A stretch of 64,000 nucleotides of DNA from Glycomyces niveus. GTDB lineage: Bacteria; Actinomycetota; Actinomycetes; Mycobacteriales; Micromonosporaceae. The position numbers and the translations under genes were made by a program. Every line of letters starts with the position of its first letter. Positions within the stretch are counted from its first letter, which is position 1. This document shows, piece by piece, positions 60,200 to 64,000 of this stretch. A model generated the notes under the pieces. That model was not told where the DNA came from. It was given only the letters and a program-made list of their open reading frames with translations, and made no database searches. Where the stretch lies: positions 124,001 to 188,000 of the forward strand of contig NZ_JAGFNP010000004.1 in the NCBI RefSeq assembly GCF_017592475.1, written 5' to 3'.

Positions 60200-61597
60200 T
60201 CACGGCTGCAAGCGGTTCGGGCAAGCGGATAAGTCCTCGAGCGCGTCTTGCGGGCGTTTCGGGGCGGTGAGGGCGACGAGTGCGGCGCCGAGGAGGGCGG
60301 CGATGAGCGACCCGGCGAGGACGCCGATCTTGGCTTCGGCGGTGAGCGCTTCGGTGCCGTGGAAGGCGAGTTCGGTGATAAACAAAGCGACGGTGAACCC
60401 GATCCCGGCGACGGCGGCGATGCCGGTCAGCAGCGGCCAGCCGGTCCCCTCGGGCAGGCGGCCGATGCCGAGCTTGACGACGATCCAGGTGGTCACCGTG
60501 ATGCCCAGGGTCTTGCCGACCACGAGCCCCAGCACGATGCCGACGGTGACCGCCGAGGACGCCGCGGTGGCGACAAGGTCGCCCGAAAGTGCGACGCCGG
60601 CGTTGGCGAGCGCGAACAGCGGCAGCACCACGAACGAGGAGAACGGGTGGTTGGCGGCCTGGAGCCGCTCGGTGGGCGCGAGAGCGTCGCGGCGCAACCG
60701 CACCAGCTGCTCGGTCTCCTCCGCCGTCAGGCCCTCCTTCGCCAGCTCTTGGGCCCGCGCGTGCGCCGCGGCGGGGTCGAACAGCGGCTTGGCGGCGATG
60801 ATCAGGCCCATGATGACGCCCGCGATGGTCGCGTGGATGCCCGATTCGAGCATCGCCAGCCACAGGGCGATGCCGACGACGAGGTAGACCGGCGCGGACC
60901 AGACGTTGAGCAGCCGCAGCACGATCGCGATCGCGAGGACGACCCCGGCGGCGGTCAGCCAGCCGCTGCGGATGTCGTCGGTGTAGAACACGGCGATGAC
61001 CGCGATCGCGCCGAGGTCGTCGACGATCGCGAGCGTGAGCAGGAAGACCCGTGCGGCCGAAGGGATGCGGGAGCCGAACAGGGCCAGCACCCCGACGGCG
61101 AAGGCGATGTCGGTGGCCATCGGGACGCCCCAGCCGCCCGCGCCCGCACCACCGGCGTTGAACGCGGTGTAGATGAGCGCGGGGGCGGCCATGCCGCCGA
61201 TCGCGCCCGCGATCGGGGCGACCGCGCTTTTGACGCTGCGCAGTTCACCGGAGACGATCTCGCTCTTGATCTCCATGCCCACCACGAAGAAGAAGATCGC
61301 CATGAGGCCGTCGTTGATCCAGTCCCGCAGCGAGTGGTGGAGCTCGAAGTCGCCGATGTGGAGCGTGATGTCCAGGCCCCACACCGCCTCGTAGGAGGCG
61401 GCCCATGGCGAGTTCGCCCAGACCATCGCTGCGACCGCGCACACCAGCAGCACGATCCCCGAAGCGGGCTCGATGTGCAAGAACGCGGCGGCAGGGCGCC
61501 CGACGAAGCGCGCGAGGGGTCTGCGGGAGTAGAGGAACGCGGGGCGCGAACGCCACAGGGGCGAGGTCCAGGGCTCTTTCGTGGACTGCACGGGCAC
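60200..61597 (-). CDS. nhaA: Na+/H+ antiporter NhaA
   Basis: 465 residues, GTG 61597 (another GTG at 61591). The NhaA signature is complete: DITLHIGDFELHHSLRDWIN, ATDIAFAVGVLALFG and LAIVDDLGAIAVIAVFY with the ion-binding Asp pair. About twelve helices. It exchanges protons for sodium, protecting from salt and high pH. The downstream methyltransferase is probably cotranscribed. Confidence 0.95.
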   Translation of the reverse strand: MPVQSTKEPWTSPLWRSRPAFLYSRRPLARFVGRPAAAFLHIEPASGIVLLVCAVAAMVWANSPWAASYEAVWGLDITLHIGDFELHHSLRDWINDGLMAIFFFVVGMEIKSEIVSGELRSVKSAVAPIAGAIGGMAAPALIYTAFNAGGAGAGGWGVPMATDIAFAVGVLALFGSRIPSAARVFLLTLAIVDDLGAIAVIAVFYTDDIRSGWLTAAGVVLAIAIVLRLLNVWSAPVYLVVGIALWLAMLESGIHATIAGVIMGLIIAAKPLFDPAAAHARAQELAKEGLTAEETEQLVRLRRDALAPTERLQAANHPFSSFVVLPLFALANAGVALSGDLVATAASSAVTVGIVLGLVVGKTLGITVTTWIVVKLGIGRLPEGTGWPLLTGIAAVAGIGFTVALFITELAFHGTEALTAEAKIGVLAGSLIAALLGAALVALTAPKRPQDALEDLSACPNRLQP

Positions 61598-61693
61598 GGG
61601 CTCCGATCAAGGGCAGGGTCACATTCCCGCCGACCAGACTTCCCGGCACACCAGGCCACACCCTACCGCAGCTTCACCACGAGCCCGCTGCCG

Positions 61694-62941
61694 TCACTGG
61701 ACGGCGTTGTCCGAGCGCTCGACCGGGTCGCCGTCCAGCACCTCTTCCCGGTGCCGGAGGCCCGGTATGCGGCGCCCGGCGGCCAGGTACACACTCGCGG
61801 CCGCGAGCGCGAGCGCGCCGACGCCGAGGTACATGGCCGTGCCGTTCCACTGCGCGAGGATCAGGCCGCCGAGGAACGGCCCGGCGAAGCCGCCGAGCTG
61901 GGTGAAGGACTGGGCGCCGAAGTAGGCGCCGCGGGCGGCGGCCGGGGCGATGCGGTCGATGAGCGCGAACTCGGACGGCACGATGAACACCTCGCCGAAG
62001 CTGAAGACGACCATCGCGGCCGCGAAGTGCCACCACGAGGCCGAGAACGCGAACCCCGCCATCCCGGCGAACAGGAGCAGTCCGCCCGCGGTTATCGCGG
62101 CGACCGGCGGCAGGCGCAGCACGTACCGGGCGGCGAGGAGCTGGAACGCGACGACGGTGACCGCGTTCGCGGTCATGGTCGCCGCGAGGATCTGCGCGCC
62201 GTTCTCGAACCGGATGTCGAGGTCCTGCGCGAGCAGCGCGGAGACGCGCAGCTGCACCGACTCGAGCAGCAGCCCGGCGAGCAGGAGCACCAGCAGTCGC
62301 GGGTCGGTGGCGACCGCGCGCAGGCTCCCCAGGAGCCGCTCGGTCCCGCCCGCCTCGCTCGCGGCGGCGCTCGCGGGGACCGGCGTGAACCGGACGACGG
62401 CGGCGAGCACGGCCAGGTAGAGGCCGTAGACGACCGCGGCGACGGCGAACGCGATGCGGTCGCCGGAGAGCCCGAGCGCGACGCCGAGGAGCGGGCCGAT
62501 CGCGTATCCGGCGTTCGTGGCGAGGTACTGGTGGGAGAACCAGCGCACCCGCGTGCCCTCGGGCAGCAGGTCGCCGAGGAACGCCTTGCTCACCGGCGCG
62601 AACACGCTGCTGGACAAGGCGAGTGCGGCATTGGCGGCGACGACCGCGGCGAGGTGCTCGGCGGCGGCGAACCCCGCGAAGGACACCACGACCCCGCCGA
62701 GCCCGGTGAGCAGCACCGGGACCCGGCCGAAGCGGTCGGAGAGGGTCCCGCCGAAGAACCCTGCGGCGATCGAGAAGAACACCGACGAGCCGATGACGAG
62801 GCCGACCGCGGCGGGTTCGAGCCCGAGTTCGCGGCGCAGGAAGACCGCGAGGAACGGGATGGTCACCGAGTTGGCGAGGCTCATGATGCCCGCCCCGGCG
62901 ACGAGGAGCTTGACGAGGACGGGGGTGCGGGGTGTGCGCAT
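61694..62941 (-). CDS. MFS transporter under a CsoR-like operator
   Basis: 415 residues from ATG 62941 (GAAGG eight bases before). The frame opens further upstream to 63028 but runs through the operator. About twelve helices; GGTLSDRFGRVPVLL is the MFS A motif, and SALLAQDLDIRFENGAQILA occurs in the second half. The group resembles drug or metal-linked exporters. The operator at 63009-63025 suggests repression by a CsoR-family protein, which responds to copper, formaldehyde or sulfur species. Confidence 0.88.
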   Translation of the reverse strand: MRTPRTPVLVKLLVAGAGIMSLANSVTIPFLAVFLRRELGLEPAAVGLVIGSSVFFSIAAGFFGGTLSDRFGRVPVLLTGLGGVVVSFAGFAAAEHLAAVVAANAALALSSSVFAPVSKAFLGDLLPEGTRVRWFSHQYLATNAGYAIGPLLGVALGLSGDRIAFAVAAVVYGLYLAVLAAVVRFTPVPASAAASEAGGTERLLGSLRAVATDPRLLVLLLAGLLLESVQLRVSALLAQDLDIRFENGAQILAATMTANAVTVVAFQLLAARYVLRLPPVAAITAGGLLLFAGMAGFAFSASWWHFAAAMVVFSFGEVFIVPSEFALIDRIAPAAARGAYFGAQSFTQLGGFAGPFLGGLILAQWNGTAMYLGVGALALAAASVYLAAGRRIPGLRHREEVLDGDPVERSDNAVQ

Positions 62942-63008
62942 GGCAGTGCCTTCGATCCAGGGCTCCGGTCGGCGTGCCGACAAAACCGAGCGGTCACTGC
63001 CCGACAGC

Positions 63009-63025
63009 ATACCCCATAGGGGTAT
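63009..63025. promoter_or_regulatory. CsoR-family-like operator overlapping the MFS promoter
   Basis: ATACCCCATAGGGGTAT, a perfect 7-3-7 inverted repeat with the C/G tract bounded by A/T as in operators of CsoR/RcnR/CstR repressors. On the minus strand TATGCT, a likely -10, begins at the arm. Confidence 0.6.
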
Positions 63026-63075
63026 CAATCTCGGGGGGCGCCGGCGAGGACCGCACCGAGCCGCCCTCCCGTCCC

Positions 63076-63081
63076 TACACT
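63076..63081 (+). promoter_or_regulatory. -10 element (TACACT) for the UPF0303 gene
   Basis: TACACT 75 bases before the ATG at 63157; GAAGGG follows as ribosome site. Confidence 0.4.
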
Positions 63082-63156
63082 CGACGGGACCGCGGCGATC
63101 CTGGACGTGACCGGCCGGACCCGCGCCGAGATCAGTGAACCCTGAAGGGACCGTTC

Positions 63157-63621
63157 ATGTCCGACCTCATCGCCGCACTGGAGCAGCAGGAGCGCGACCT
63201 CGTCTTCGACTCCTTCGACCACACCGACGCGTGGCGGCTCGGCTCGCGGATCGCCTCGACGGCCCGGGACGCCGGCCACCCGGTCGGCATCGACATCCGC
63301 CGCCCCGGCCTGATCCTGTTCCGCGCGGCGCTGCCCGGGAGCACCCCGGACCAGGAGTCGTGGATCGCCCGGAAGGCCGCGGTCGTGCTGCGCATCGAGT
63401 CGAGCAGCGCGCTCGCCGCCGCACGCATCAAGGCCAAAGGCGTCGACCCCGCCGCCACCGGGTGGCTCGACCCGGCCGAGTACGCGGTCACGGGCGGCTC
63501 GTTCCCGATCCGGGTCCGCGGCGTCGGCGTGGTCGCGGCCGCCACCGCCTCAGGACTGTCCTCGATGGACGACCACGATCTGATCGTCGCCGGCATCCGG
63601 GCGCACCTCGAGTCGGCCTGA
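63157..63621 (+). CDS. UPF0303/heme-degrading-domain-family protein
   Basis: 154 residues from ATG 63157. IALEQQERDLVFDSFDHTDA-type start (LIAALEQQERDLVFDSFDH), VGIDIRRPGLILFRAALPG, and GVGVVAAATASGLSSMDDHD match the UPF0303 family, related to the heme-binding DUF336 fold. The biochemical role is not settled. Convergent with ligA. Confidence 0.88.
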   Translation: MSDLIAALEQQERDLVFDSFDHTDAWRLGSRIASTARDAGHPVGIDIRRPGLILFRAALPGSTPDQESWIARKAAVVLRIESSSALAAARIKAKGVDPAATGWLDPAEYAVTGGSFPIRVRGVGVVAAATASGLSSMDDHDLIVAGIRAHLESA

Positions 63622-63642
63622 TCGAGAACGGCCCCCGCCGCC

Positions 63643-64000
63643 TCAGAGCAGGTCCGCGAGCCGTTCGGCGAAGGCCTCGGGCGAGATCACCTCGATGCCG
63701 AGGCCTTCGGCCTTCTTGAGCTTCGAGCCCGCCTTCTCCCCCGCGACGACCAGGCTCGTCTTCGCCGACACGCTCGACGACGCCTTGCCGCCCGCGCGGG
63801 TGATCAGCTCGTTCATCTCGGTGCGGGAGTAGTCGGCGAGCGGGCCGCTCATGCCGCCGGTCACGACGACGGCGAGGCCCGCGAGCGGCAGCCCCTCGTT
63901 CGCCTCGTCCCCCGCCTCCTCGTCGACGGCGGGCGGCGTCCATCCGGGTTGCTCCATGTTGACGCCCGCGGCCTTGAGCTTGGCGATCACCGCCTCCAAC
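63643..64000 (-). CDS. ligA: NAD-dependent DNA ligase, C-terminal part (runs off window)
   Basis: The minus frame reaches the window edge without a start. It holds the end of Lig[20 protein letters not shown] (the linker behind the HhH region) and the BRCT domain ([54 protein letters not shown]). BRCT at the very end is normal for LigA. The catalytic adenylation domain is outside the window. An independent BRCT protein is less likely. Confidence 0.85.
   Translation of the reverse strand, partial: LEAVIAKLKAAGVNMEQPGWTPPAVDEEAGDEANEGLPLAGLAVVVTGGMSGPLADYSRTEMNELITRAGGKASSSVSAKTSLVVAGEKAGSKLKKAEGLGIEVISPEAFAERLADLL

Noticed and set aside
60248..63019. Open frame of over 900 codons on the plus strand across nhaA and the MFS gene.
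   Set aside because: No domain or signal; it mirrors two clearly coding minus-strand genes.

Overview
This is a 64 kb piece of a very GC-rich chromosome with the codon bias of an actinobacterium (G or C at nearly every third position). Many promoters sit only 6-8 bases before the start codon, so many messages appear to be leaderless, as is common in Actinomycetes. An ergothioneine-type glutamate-cysteine ligase (EgtA), tandem TetR/MerR/Lrp regulators, DUF4132 and DUF5709-like proteins fit a soil actinomycete. Glycomycetaceae is a guess from overall feel, not a demonstrated placement. No rRNA, tRNA, CRISPR array, insertion sequence or prophage was found, and no gap between genes exceeds about 300 bases.

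Layout. 1-4300: an EamA exporter and a MocR regulator that share overlapping start codons, then a TetR/hydrolase/membrane-protein run and a frameshifted DinB gene. 4300-9000: a group of NAD-related genes (sirtuin, NrtR-type Nudix regulator, SPFH protein, NAD-kinase-like protein) interrupted by a sulfotransferase. 9000-17600: broken GNAT and small-protein remnants, SRPBCC, a divergent SDR/TetR pair, an AarF/UbiB kinase-like protein, a permease-glycosyltransferase fusion, a CrtA-like monooxygenase and a truncated TetR. 17600-24200: gluconokinase and mannonate dehydratase (hexuronate/gluconate catabolism), HAD phosphatase, phosphotransferase, secreted small protein, lipoprotein, glyoxalase-like protein. 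24200-36800: a NarL-type two-component system, CPBP protease, FUSC transporter, FAD oxidoreductase, cupin, ornithine aminotransferase, efflux permease, methyltransferase and several gene fragments. 36900-43100: a 1106-residue DUF4132 protein followed by a coiled-coil protein whose N-terminus carries the LQR-x-x-GN-x-AV motif known from cargo of extracellular contractile injection systems. 43100-50200: MerR-controlled hydrolase, TauE exporter, phosphotransferase with a coupled leader peptide, dehalogenase-like hydrolase, a lone egtA, Lrp and an amino acid permease. 50200-60200: a divergent cluster of epimerase, GT-C glycosyltransferase, OmpR-type two-component pair, DUF2064-GT2 fusion, methylthioadenosine phosphorylase, PLP transsulfuration enzyme, molybdopterin oxidoreductase and methyltransferase. 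60200-64000: NhaA antiporter, an MFS permease under a CsoR-like operator, a UPF0303 protein and the 3' end of ligA.

Most genes are small regulator-plus-enzyme units, not one pathway. The best candidates for an undescribed system are the divergent glycosylation/redox cluster (50234-59438), the DUF4132 plus LQR-motif protein pair (36917-41742), and the NAD-centred divergon (6361-8999). At least seven loci are broken or truncated, so part of the window is decaying accessory DNA.
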